This document shows positions 54,624 through 64,000 of a DNA stretch of 64,000 nt, piece by piece (position 1 is the stretch's first letter; each line of letters begins with the position of its first letter). The stretch is from contig NC_133390.1 in assembly GCF_047511655.1 (NCBI RefSeq), positions 163,964,583 through 164,028,582 on the forward strand. Reading direction: 5' to 3'. The position numbers were made by a program, and so were the translations under genes. The notes beneath the pieces were generated by a model. It worked only from the letters and a program-made list of their open reading frames with translations. It was not told the DNA's origin and searched no databases. Origin of the DNA: Castor canadensis (lineage: Eukaryota; Chordata; Mammalia; Rodentia; Castoridae).

Positions 54624-54648
54624 ATTGAAGCGGATTTCCGATTGAATG
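54624..54648 (+). CDS. TOP1: TOP1 exon 2
   Basis: A tiny 25-base exon encoding IEADFRLN plus the first base of the next codon, which is aspartate in known TOP1. It lies between the acceptor CCCCAG and the donor GTGAGT. Joined to exon 1 it continues the TOP1 reading frame exactly. The next exon, encoding the HKHKD-type lysine/histidine repeats of the N-terminal domain, is not found in the remaining 9.3 kb. Confidence 0.96.
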
Positions 54649-56084
54649 GTGAGTATGCCCCCCTGCCCCGCCCCGTCCAGGGCCCCCAGCCGCCGGTCGC
54701 CTCCCCCGCGCCCGGCCCGAGCCGGGCAGAGGACAGACATGGCGTCCCAGAGACTAAGTCCCGGCTCCTCGCTTACCGGCCCCATTGTTCCCATCGGGCC
54801 GCCTCTGGACCCCCTTTCCAGGGGCCCCAGCTCCTCCAGATCGCGGCCTTCCCAAGAGGGGGCAGTGGAGACCCCGCGTCGCCCGCCGCCGAGCTTCGGG
54901 GAGCCTTTCCGGGCCGGGATTCCTCCCGGGAAAGTCGCCTTGTCGACGGTCGGGACTTAGTCTCTGCGCCATTTTCTTTTTCTCTCTCCTCTCCTTTCTG
55001 TGCCTGTGTCTTTCTCTCCCACCCTCGGCTCCTTTCTTGAGCTGCCCAGAGAGCTTTCTGCCGAGCAAAGCCATATAAATCACAGACCTCACCAGACAGG
55101 GAAGATTTGGAGACTGCCATTATTATCTTTTTTTTCCAAATTGAACTTTATTTCGGAGGTTATTGGCTTTCTGCTTCATGTTTGCTTCCTTTTCTGTTTC
55201 CAGAATGAAAGATTCCTTTAGACAACTGTTAATTTTTTTTTCGGGGGTGGGGGGAGTGTAAGGTGTTTATGATAGCAATTACAGGTCTTAAAACTAAAGC
55301 CACCTTTTGTGGAGTTCTTCCTATTTTGGGATTGTTTTTCCTAAGTTGGGTCCTTTGCAAAGGTGCCTCTCTTAAGAAAGTTTGCAAGTTCTCTGTGTGT
55401 TACCTAGTGTGAATGTTGGACTTGGGCAGATTGATTTTTTAAAATAATTAAAATATTAGTGACTAGAACTTTTCACTGTGGCTGAGATTCTCAAGGCAGT
55501 GGTTTTTAGAGACACAGTTTAGTGTACTTGTTGGTTTGGAAGGCTATTGAGCATTTCATTTGAACTTGGTGTGTTGGCCTTTTCTTTGGGACTGTAAGGG
55601 AGTCAAAAAATTTTATTTATTGAAACAAAGAGTGGCCAGTACCCACCCCTGCTTCCTGTTCATTCTTTTCAGAAGCTCCTGTTTTTCAGAAATCAAGAAT
55701 TAGCTGAGTTTTCCCACATCTTTGTTTTTGAGCCTTTTCAGCCAAACCAAGGAATTTGAGTATGTCCACTTCAGTTACCCAGGGAAGAGGTTCACTCCCT
55801 CATCCCCCAATAAGAAGCTCACCTTTGCAGGCTTTCCAACAATCCTGCTGAAGGTACCCTTTATAGTGTACCAGGAATTCCCACAGATTTTGATGGTACA
55901 TAATTGTGCTCAATTGAGTTTGGATTCTGGGAATTTTTCCAATGGGAGAAGTTGATGAGTAGGTTTTCTGATGTTGTAATCAGGCCATCGTGTTAGCCTG
56001 TTCTACTGAGAGCAGCCTTATGTTTAGATTTTGAAGGGGAGCATCCAAAAAAGAGATGCTAGTGAGCTAGGGTAGAATCTGGGT

Positions 56085-56310
56085 AAAGCATAGCATTTCT
56101 TGAACACTTAATATGTGCCAAGTCCTGTGCTTAGTGCTAGAGCTGGACCTGGGACCGCATCACTGCTCTTGCTCTAAATTAGTTAATTACAAGATAAGTG
56201 CTAGGGCATATGTGTACCCAAAATACTTGGGAGCACAGAGGACTTAATTTTATCTGGGGGTGGAGAAATTTCTCAGAGGTGACTCTGAGCAGTGTGTTGT
56301 GCAAGATTAG
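56085..56310 (-). repeat. L2 fragment in TOP1 intron 2
   Basis: TTCTTGAACACTTAATATGT, GTGCCAAGTCCTGTGCTTAG and GTTAATTACAAGATAAGTGC fit antisense LINE-2. Confidence 0.6.
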
Positions 56311-56759
56311 GTGTTGAGAATTGTCAGGGGTTAGATTGTTTTGAGTACATTTCCCTACCCTGTCAAGCTTTCACAAGAGGGAGATGAGGCCTTACAGTTC
56401 AGAAAATCACCAAGAATATAGATATTTCTTTGGAATGTGGGAACAAAGAAAGGATGTGGCTGGTAAGGATGTAAGAAGTCCTTTCGATCTCTCTGAGGGA
56501 AGATAGGATCTTAACATAGAAAAAGTACTTTTAGGCTTGGTTGCAGTATGTAAGGTGTTCAGTAATGAAACAAAGTTTAGTCTTTTTTCCTTGTAAGGAA
56601 CATAGCTACCATAATTCCCATCTAAATTATCTAGAGGAACTATTGAATAAGTGAGTGATTATGGGCTGGGTAGGTTATGGTCTTCATTGCCATTTTCATA
56701 GAGATTGAAATAAACTGCCTAAGTTGACTTTTAGAATGTGTTTGTTCACATTTTGTGGC

Positions 56760-56965
56760 AGTAATAGGTAATATTTTTTTGAATCCTAACTGTCTGCTAG
56801 ATACAAGTATCAGCCCTTTTCCTGAATCATTTAATTTCTTAGAAGGACCCTTACGAGTTAGTCACTATTATATCCAACTTAGAGACGGGGAAACTGAGGC
56901 TTCGGCATGCTTACTAGCTTGCCTAAGAGCAGTGGGTTCTGTGCTCCAAAGTCCTTGAGCTTAGT
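56760..56965 (-). repeat. MIR SINE in TOP1 intron 2
   Basis: Antisense MIR: CTAACTGTCTGCTAGATAC, TATATCCAACTTAGAGACG and GGGGAAACTGAGGCTTCGG. Confidence 0.8.
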
Positions 56966-58976
56966 CACTGTACTATAGGAATACTAATATGAAGAAATGA
57001 AAAGCTGCACATCTCTGTCACAGAGTAGGGAAGGATTCGATAGTTTGTCATTTGCTTTTTATTTAAATTTCCTTCAAGAGATAAAGCATTTTTAACGGTC
57101 TTACCACCATTGTAAGGATTTGGCGCTGGAGTAATTACCTTTGTGAGTATTGTCTAGAAGATGTATTGTTAGTAACTGTGCTTGCTCTATCAAGTATTAT
57201 ACTGTTAACTAGTGATTGACTTGTGCAACTGTGAAAGACAGTTTTTAAAATAAAAATCAGTATTTGTACTCAGACATATTGTTGATTTTTATAGATAGAT
57301 CAATGATCTTTAAGTATGATTTTTATGGGCCTGACCCATCTTACAGATTATCTGTGCAAGTTCATGTTTTAAAATCACACATCCCTCATATTGCTTGTTC
57401 TCATCCCCTAAGATATAGAAGACTTTTATCTCTCTCTTATAGTCTTATTATGTACAGTACTTAAAATTGTAGCTGTTAGTATGGAATTTAGAACACTTTG
57501 AGCCATATTCAACTGCTGGGAAAATGTTATTTTTGAAATGTATTTATATTTAAAATATGAATAATGAGCTAGGAATTTCAGGAGCAGAAACCATAACTAC
57601 TTTTTTACCTAAGTGAAAAGATTTCTTTATGTTAGTAGTACTGTAGTAAGATTGGATCATTATTACAGTATTGTACAGGATGCTTAGCTATCTGTAGAGT
57701 TGATAATAACGTCATGTTTCAATAACTTGAAGTTACTGCCTAACTACTGAGATATGGGGGCCTCCCCTCCTGTCACCCTTAGCAAGATAGAATATTAGAC
57801 TATTTATCAAGTCAGTTTTTGACATCATGTGTTGATTCTGGTTAGCTTAATGGATTCAAACTGGATGAGGGAAATTAAATATGAATTGTTTCTGATGCTA
57901 ACAGATAGTTATACTTCTGTACTGTTTGTTGGATATGAGCTCTGGTAGGTGGTGGGAAGGCTCATTTCTAAAACTGAAAATTGATAGCACCTCAGATGAA
58001 GTCTGGAACATCTTCACACTCCGTCCGGATGTACTTAAGCATTAGGCTCCAGTGTTGTCTTTCCTTACACTGCAGCCAGACTCTTTGAAGTACCTTTTTA
58101 GAATTAGTAAAATGATAAAATCATGCAGCATATCAGAGCTCACAGACTTTTAGGCTCAGGTATTCCTGGTAATATGAGAAAATCCAGGAGTTGCTTAAAA
58201 GGGTCAGAAACAACTCATGGTTTGACAGTCAGAAATTAGATAATATGCTGTCTCCAACTCCTACTTTTCTTTTGGTAAAATGAAAAAGAAAAACCCAGGG
58301 TCAATTGCCACATCTCATTTTAACCAATAGTAGCATAACAATTAAAAAAAGTCTGACTTTTCCTCTCTGTCAGCATAAAAAGTGGGGAATTAGGAGAGTT
58401 TGAAAGAGTTTCATTTATTCTGGATCAGTAAATTAGTACTCCTTTATATGAGGGACAGGGATTCTTAACATGTTTTAAAGCTTACATTCCAAAATTAGGC
58501 TGTAAGATTTTTTTGTTTTCAGTGTATGTAGGATGGGGAGGTGCAAAAAACTCTGCCTTTTCAGTCTGTAAATATGTTAGAAAAAACTTTGTGTTATATA
58601 TTATAGTAACAATTGTCCTCTGCTGTTAATGATATGGGAAATGATTTCAACATTGATTCTGGATGCATATCATTTTAGGGAACTTCGGATTATTCTGAAA
58701 TCGTGTCATGTTAATTGGGCATGAATGCTTACATACAGTACAGATCTTCAACTTTTACTGTGTATTTAGTGTCAAAATTGACTTCTTTTAAATCTAAAGT
58801 TGTTTCCCCAAAACGTTGTTTTGTGAGGGATTGTATCTTTCCCATATGAAACTGTGTTGTGCTGTGATTAATTTCTAGGCTTATTTGGAAAAATAGATTC
58901 AAATGTAATTTCTTTGAATAAGGAGGTATAGAATCTGGAGTTTTTTAAACTCTCTTGAAAGAACAGTAAAATAGGG

Positions 58977-59130
58977 CCAGACATGGCTGTGCAAACAGAG
59001 TTTGAGGCCAGCCTGGACAGAATGAGACCCAATCTCAAAAATAAAATACAAATGAAAGGGCCGGAGGCATGGCTCAAGTGGTAGAGAGGCCCTGAGTTCA
59101 GTTTCCCAGTACTGCAAAACAAAAACAAAA
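58977..59130 (+). mobile_element. Composite SINE, internally deleted, in TOP1 intron 2
   Basis: GGCCAGACATGGCTGTGCAA and GAGGCCAGCCTGGACAGAAT, then CGGAGGCATGGCTCAAGTGG and AGGCCCTGAGTTCAGTTTCC. The ID part lacks its middle. Confidence 0.85.
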
Positions 59131-60510
59131 ACCAGTAAGTAGATTCATTGCATTTGGAAGTGGGAGTCCATTGAGTGAATTATCTGTGTCCTGTGGTTTA
59201 GATTATCTGACTGTCCCTTTAATTACTTCACATCCATTAACTTTGCGTAATAAAGGCAACTGCTTCTTAAGAGTGAGGTTAGGAGAAGTTTGAAATTGAC
59301 TCTCAGTTGGTAAGTGAAGTGTTGGATTTAAGGAAGCAAGTAGTAATACCTGGGAACAAGTCTTTTCTCTCTTGTTTCCATGCCCTGTGAATCTGAAACT
59401 GTCCATTTCTGTGGCTCCCGATCAACAGCTGAAGTAGGGAATCTGAAATAGAAGTCATCAGCTTGGAATAATTAGCTTTTTTTCAGACTCCACTCTCCCT
59501 ACCACCTGCCTATCTAGGTGCTAGCAGTGTGTGCTGTTTTGATAGCATAGGGCCTGGGCACTTTGGAGGGTGGCAAAGAAAGGTAGAGAGAGTGGCATGG
59601 TGGCCAAGCCTTGATTAGGTGGAGAAAAGTTTCTAACAGAATACCCATTAGATATTAATAGTTTTAGTCATAGGAAATAGCTAATAGTTTCCTGAAATCA
59701 TTTAACAGCAAGTAGTTACTATTGAACATGATTTTTATTCCATATATGTTTAAGAAAGATTCTCAATAGCTGAGAGAGAAGTGGCATTGCTGAGTATCTA
59801 GGGTATGTCTCTGGACTGTGTAAGTTGTAGAATCATCAACATAGACTATCCATATCAAAGTTGTATTAGTGGTCTCTATCTGAATCTGTCAGTAAAGTCT
59901 CTTAAATTTTAGTAAAGAAACTCCAGTGGAGATAGGCAATTTTAAGTTTAATTTCTTTTTTGTAGGTATGCATTTTTAATTTGTTGTCTTAAGTTTTTAG
60001 TTCCACTCCCTGCAGACTTTCACCTTCATGCACTATACTTGAGAATTTTTCAAAAATGTGTAGTAAATATTTTTCTTTACATCTCCTATCAGTACTCACC
60101 GGATTTGAAGTTGGGCGTGGGGTACATCTCTACCAGATCATTAATTCCCTCATACCTTTTAAATGAACAGTTTTTGTTTCTGTGGATTTAAGGAACTGTA
60201 TAACTCAGCTCATTTCCATTTCTGAGATAAATCTAGATAATCTCTTAGGAAAGGTATAAAAGCAATCATTGTTACTGACTTTAGTTGCCTGTCTGTTATG
60301 TGGATGAATGATGGTGTTGACAACAAATTTAATTTTGTCATTTTCCTAAAGTTTAAGAACAAAAGCCAGCCAATAATTAGTCCTTCTCCAGTTTCTCTTC
60401 TACTGTAGCTGTTCTTTGAACCTTTTTTTTTCTTAGTACAACCTAGCAAAAAGTAGAGCATTAAAGCCTTTTCTAATTAGAGCTGTCTCAATTGGCCCTA
60501 GAGCTTGAGC

Positions 60511-60600
60511 TTTTTTTTTCTTCCTTGAGGTGGGGATCTCCCTGTGTAGCCAACTCCAAGTGCTGGGATTGCAGGTGTGTACCACCAAACCCAGCCTACA
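60511..60600 (-). mobile_element. B1-type SINE fragment in TOP1 intron 2
   Basis: AAGTGCTGGGATTGCAGGTG and TGTACCACCAAACCCAGCCT, read antisense. Confidence 0.8.
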
Positions 60601-61197
60601 CTAGTATGTATGTATCTATCCTTTTTCCATTAGTAATCCAGATATTAATTATGCTGCCCCAATTTTTTTCATAGGTATATGGCTAATTAGGATGAATGTA
60701 GCAGGTTTCAAGAGCTTTGTCATTTATGTCATTCCCTAAGACCCTTTATTCAGTTTTTTTTTTAGGGTACTCTTTCTTTACAGTCAACCATCTGAGCTCT
60801 TGTTCAGCAACAGAAGTGGGTGGAGGGAAACTAGTTTTGAGAGCTTACTAGACAGCATATTTTTATTAAATCTCAATTCAGTGGGGTTAGCAGAAATTGC
60901 AGAGATTCTCAGGAGAGGAAATTTTTTTTTTCCCTCGAATCTTCTCGTTTTGGTAGAATAAGGCATTAGTGAAGATTCCAGAAACCCCACTTAGGCTGTA
61001 ATTGGTAAGCTTCTGTTACAGATGTCACAGACTGTCCTTAATTATCTGCTGTTACAGATAGCCTAGACTCCATGCACATGCAGTGTTAGGTCTCCCAAAG
61101 ATGCTGCGTAATTAAGGCTGGAACCAGACTGGTAGTGAAGAGTATAGGCAGTGCAGTGGGAGGCATGCTTGGGAGCAGCTATAGTAGAAAAGAAATT

Positions 61198-61275
61198 GGA
61201 AGCCAGGCACCTTGAGGCCCACTTGGACTTTGTAGTGAGACCTTGCCTAAAAAAGAAAAAAAAAAAAGAAATTGG
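61198..61275 (+). mobile_element. B1 fragment in TOP1 intron 2
   Basis: GGAAGCCAGGCACCTTGAGG, TAGTGAGACCTTGCCTAAAA and an A tail. Confidence 0.65.
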
Positions 61276-61372
61276 GGTAGAATTTAGAGAAATCTAAATT
61301 AGTCCTTATTCTTACTATAAAACTTGGCCTGCCTCCTGAATGTTGTTTTCTCATCTGTAAACACAAGATGAT

Positions 61373-61520
61373 TTTGGGGAGGGGGGGTGTTTTATCTCAG
61401 GGCCTCATGCTTGCCTCACTCTAGGTGAGTGACTCAAGTCAGACCTTTTAGTTACTCCCCGGGCTGGCCTCAGACTTCTATCCTCCTATCTCCATCTCTT
61501 AAGTAGCTGGGCAAAAATGG
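61373..61520 (-). mobile_element. Diverged composite SINE in TOP1 intron 2
   Basis: CTCAGGGCCTCATGCTTGCC, ACTCCCCGGGCTGGCCTCAG and TCTTAAGTAGCTGGGC, read antisense. Confidence 0.7.
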
Positions 61521-64000
61521 TATTTCGATGTTTCATAAGCTTTTGAGAATTTCTGTTTCACAAGCTATTGAGAATTAAATGAGTGTGTGAAGGTACCTCT
61601 CTATCCACATTATAAAAATTTAAACTTTGCTTTTATTCTAAAATGGATCTTGATTCTGAATCTTAGAATTATAGTGTTGTTGGTGCGTTTATTCTTCACT
61701 GGTATTTCCTGTTAATGTTTTAAATCTTCCTGACTTTTGCACTAAACTATAGCATGTAACTAGTTAGTTGAGTCTTTACCTTGCTGAGCTATGTGTCTAC
61801 CATGATCTCCTCCAGTTGTAAAGCAGTCACTATAAAAGAAAAGGGTCTCCATAGCTGGGTTTAGGCTAAGTAGGAGCCATATGTATACTATGTTAGTACT
61901 TTTCCTAAGAATAAGTTTAAGGCAGAATTTTTTGGAACAGTAGTGAAGATTGGCTCAAAACTGAGGCCATTTAATAGGACTGTGGGTTTTCTCTTAAAAA
62001 TAACCCACAGTCTTACCTTTTAGGTACATTTAATAAGCAAAATGCCTAATTCGTGTTTTTTAATCACAAAACTCAACATGTCTTGTCAGCATGTTTCTTC
62101 AAATGCCACTATTTTATTTCTTCCCAGAATGTTTTTGAACTGAAAAACAAAGCACCTGGGAAGTACTTTAATTTTTCATTTATTCAAAAAGTAGCTTAAA
62201 GTGACCAACTCAACTTCCTGTGAAAGTCATAATTCTTGGGAATAAGAACACCTTAAATATTGAAGCTTACCTATAAGAATTCAGTAACAAATACCATGTT
62301 AATATTCATGAGAATAGGCACTTGAGAGAGTTCAGGAAAGAATTTCTATAGTAGCAAAAATTTCAGTAATGGCTCCTGTCTAACTAATGCTGAATATTGA
62401 ATTTATTTGGGGAGTGTTCCTTAAAGGAAATAAACCAAAGTTATTTAGGGATATGTTCATTAATGTCATTAGGTTAAGCCTAATGGATCTTAATAGAGAT
62501 CTTATACCATTGATTAGGAAGACTATCACAGAGGCATGACAACAAGAGCAGACTTCAAAATTAATACTCAATTAAAGATAGGCCAGAGAAAATAATTGTA
62601 TAGTACATAATTACAGAATAGGGTCTGATTTTAAAGACTCTTCAAATATAAAGTCTTTAAAAGATCTCAGGGAAATGTGGTTCTTAAAATATATGGGAAA
62701 AGCTGTGGGAAGATGAATATTTAGCTGTGTAGCTGTGTGGTGCCCAGTATATGAGAACGTCCACAATAAGGTTATATTTAAAGGTCTTCAAAGCTTAGGC
62801 CTCTTTTTCTTACATCATTTTGCTCTTAATTCAGAATATGAATGGCCTTTTACCTGTCCCACATATAACAGTCTTGAAATTAAGGCAATTCAAACTTGAG
62901 ATTTTGAATAATCTGCTCAATAGCTGGGTCTTTGAAGCAGTTAATATCAAAGCCTTAGTTCTTTACCTGTAAAGTAGGTTTAATACACCTCACAAGATAG
63001 AAGAGTTTGTGAGGCTTTCTTAATGAAAGTTGAAACTTAGAATTTTTAGTTTCTTGTCAATTCTTAGAACAACAACAAAAAACACAAACAACTTTTTTGG
63101 AGGTTGCTTCAATAGTTTTGTTCTGAGGGAACATCTTTAATTTTTTAAAAATTTGGATAGATAGGTAGATAGATATATACATTGAGATTTTGCCACGAGC
63201 AGGCGGGAGCCTTGCTTGCATATAATACTGTTGCTATGAGTCTTCTTAGACTGGCTTATTAGAGTACTGACTTAACTTGACTTTGAGGCAAAGTGGTTTG
63301 TACTGAGTGACTTTGTTTCCCATACCTTAAACTAAGCTTAGGAATCCTTGACAGTGAATAATGTTCTCCCCTTTGCATTTGGGATGGTGCAATATTTAGA
63401 AAACTACTTAGGAAGCTAAGCATTTTCTGTTTAATTTTAAGTTGCCATATTAACTCATGCAAGCATTCAAAATGATTATCTGTAACTAGCAGACACAGAT
63501 GAACAAGGGAAAATCCTGTGGCTCTCAGGATGAACACTGTGAAGTAGTAAATGGTGTGTATATCCACTCTCTTCTTCTGTTGAGATTTTTTCTTTGGGCC
63601 TCAGTAAGAAGATTCCTTCATACCTAGGTGAGTGGGAATTGGAGGTTACTTTATTGCAGTTAATATTTCACTCTCAATGCAAGAGACTAATGTTTTCATT
63701 CCCAATCCTAAGAAAATCCTTCCCTAAAGAAATTAGAAGTCTAAGAGTTTACATTTCCAAAGATGCCTAAACTCTTAAGCTGATGTAGATGATGTTTTTA
63801 AGTAGACTTATGTGCTTATTAAACCTTTTACCTGGAACAGAAAAAAAGTTTTAAGTTCTGTGTGTTTATTTCCCATTATATTTTTGTTTCAGACAGCTGT
63901 GTTGCATGAATTTTAGAAAATTAGTTTTCAAGTTTCCTTGATCAGGTAGATTGTCAAGAGTGGTTATTATAAATATTCATATTATGTAAACTGAAGTGTC

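Larger units (their letters stand above)
53500..54960. promoter_or_regulatory. TOP1: CpG island over the TOP1 promoter and first exons
   Basis: CG dinucleotides are dense here and rare on both sides. The island covers about 500 bp upstream of the likely start site, exon 1, intron 1, exon 2 and the first 300 bp of intron 2. This is the usual layout for a housekeeping gene. Confidence 0.9.
54649..64000 (+). other. TOP1: TOP1 intron 2, 5' part (runs past the window)
   Basis: Begins with GTGAGT. The first 300 bp are CpG-rich and the rest is AT-rich. I find no exon 3 and no other coding sequence. It is poorer in SINEs than the upstream flank; outside the repeats listed separately I see only short low-complexity runs, such as GATA units at 63,160-63,178. 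Confidence 0.85.

Noticed and set aside
54399..55040. 213-codon frame in the + strand CpG island
   Set aside because: It crosses TOP1 intron 1, exon 2 and intron 2. GC-rich DNA has few stops, so long chance frames are expected; the true TOP1 frame is different.

Overview
The window is nuclear DNA from a placental mammal, most likely a rodent. It holds one protein-coding gene start, dense interspersed repeats, short MIR and L2 relics, a CpG-island promoter and split exons with GT/AG borders. Monomeric B1-type (7SL-derived) and ID-type (tRNA-derived) SINEs point to a rodent. Most SINE copies combine one or two B1-like units with an ID-like unit, and the L1 3' ends are of a lineage-specific type. 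I associate this pairing with beaver (Castor), but I could not check that here.

Layout. From 1 to about 53,500 I find no host gene. The stretch is a mosaic of unique DNA and repeats. The main pieces are a recent 5'-truncated L1 (351-1432), a nested block of a DNA transposon, SINEs and an L1 tail (4095-5440), a MaLR-type LTR beside a probable solo retroviral LTR (15,533-16,541), and a nearly full-length but dead L1 (19,094-24,970). Further on are a MaLR-type LTR split by a SINE that carries a piece of 5S rRNA (26,691-27,290), ancient L1/L2/MIR relics between 30 and 41 kb, and a long L2 relic (45,466-46,735). A run of L1 3' ends abuts a roughly 70-bp antisense fragment of topoisomerase I coding sequence (46,795-47,267).

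At 53,500-54,960 a CpG island contains the promoter, first exon, short first intron and second exon of TOP1 (DNA topoisomerase I) on the + strand. The two coding exons encode MSGDHLHNDSQ and IEADFRLN plus the first base of the next codon, matching the N-terminus of vertebrate TOP1. From 54,649 to the end is TOP1 intron 2; exon 3 is not in the window.

Most notable are the TOP1-derived fragment lying antisense about 7 kb upstream of the TOP1 start, and the SINE with an internal copy of the first 41 nt of 5S rRNA, consistent with reverse-transcriptase template switching. Regulatory candidates include a full 15/15 match to the CTCF core at 10,276-10,290 and a compact TOP1 promoter with E-box, NRF1-like, GC-box, octamer, CRE-like and TATA-like elements. 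I saw no new gene system. Repeat family names for old elements come from recalled consensus patterns and are approximate, as are their borders.
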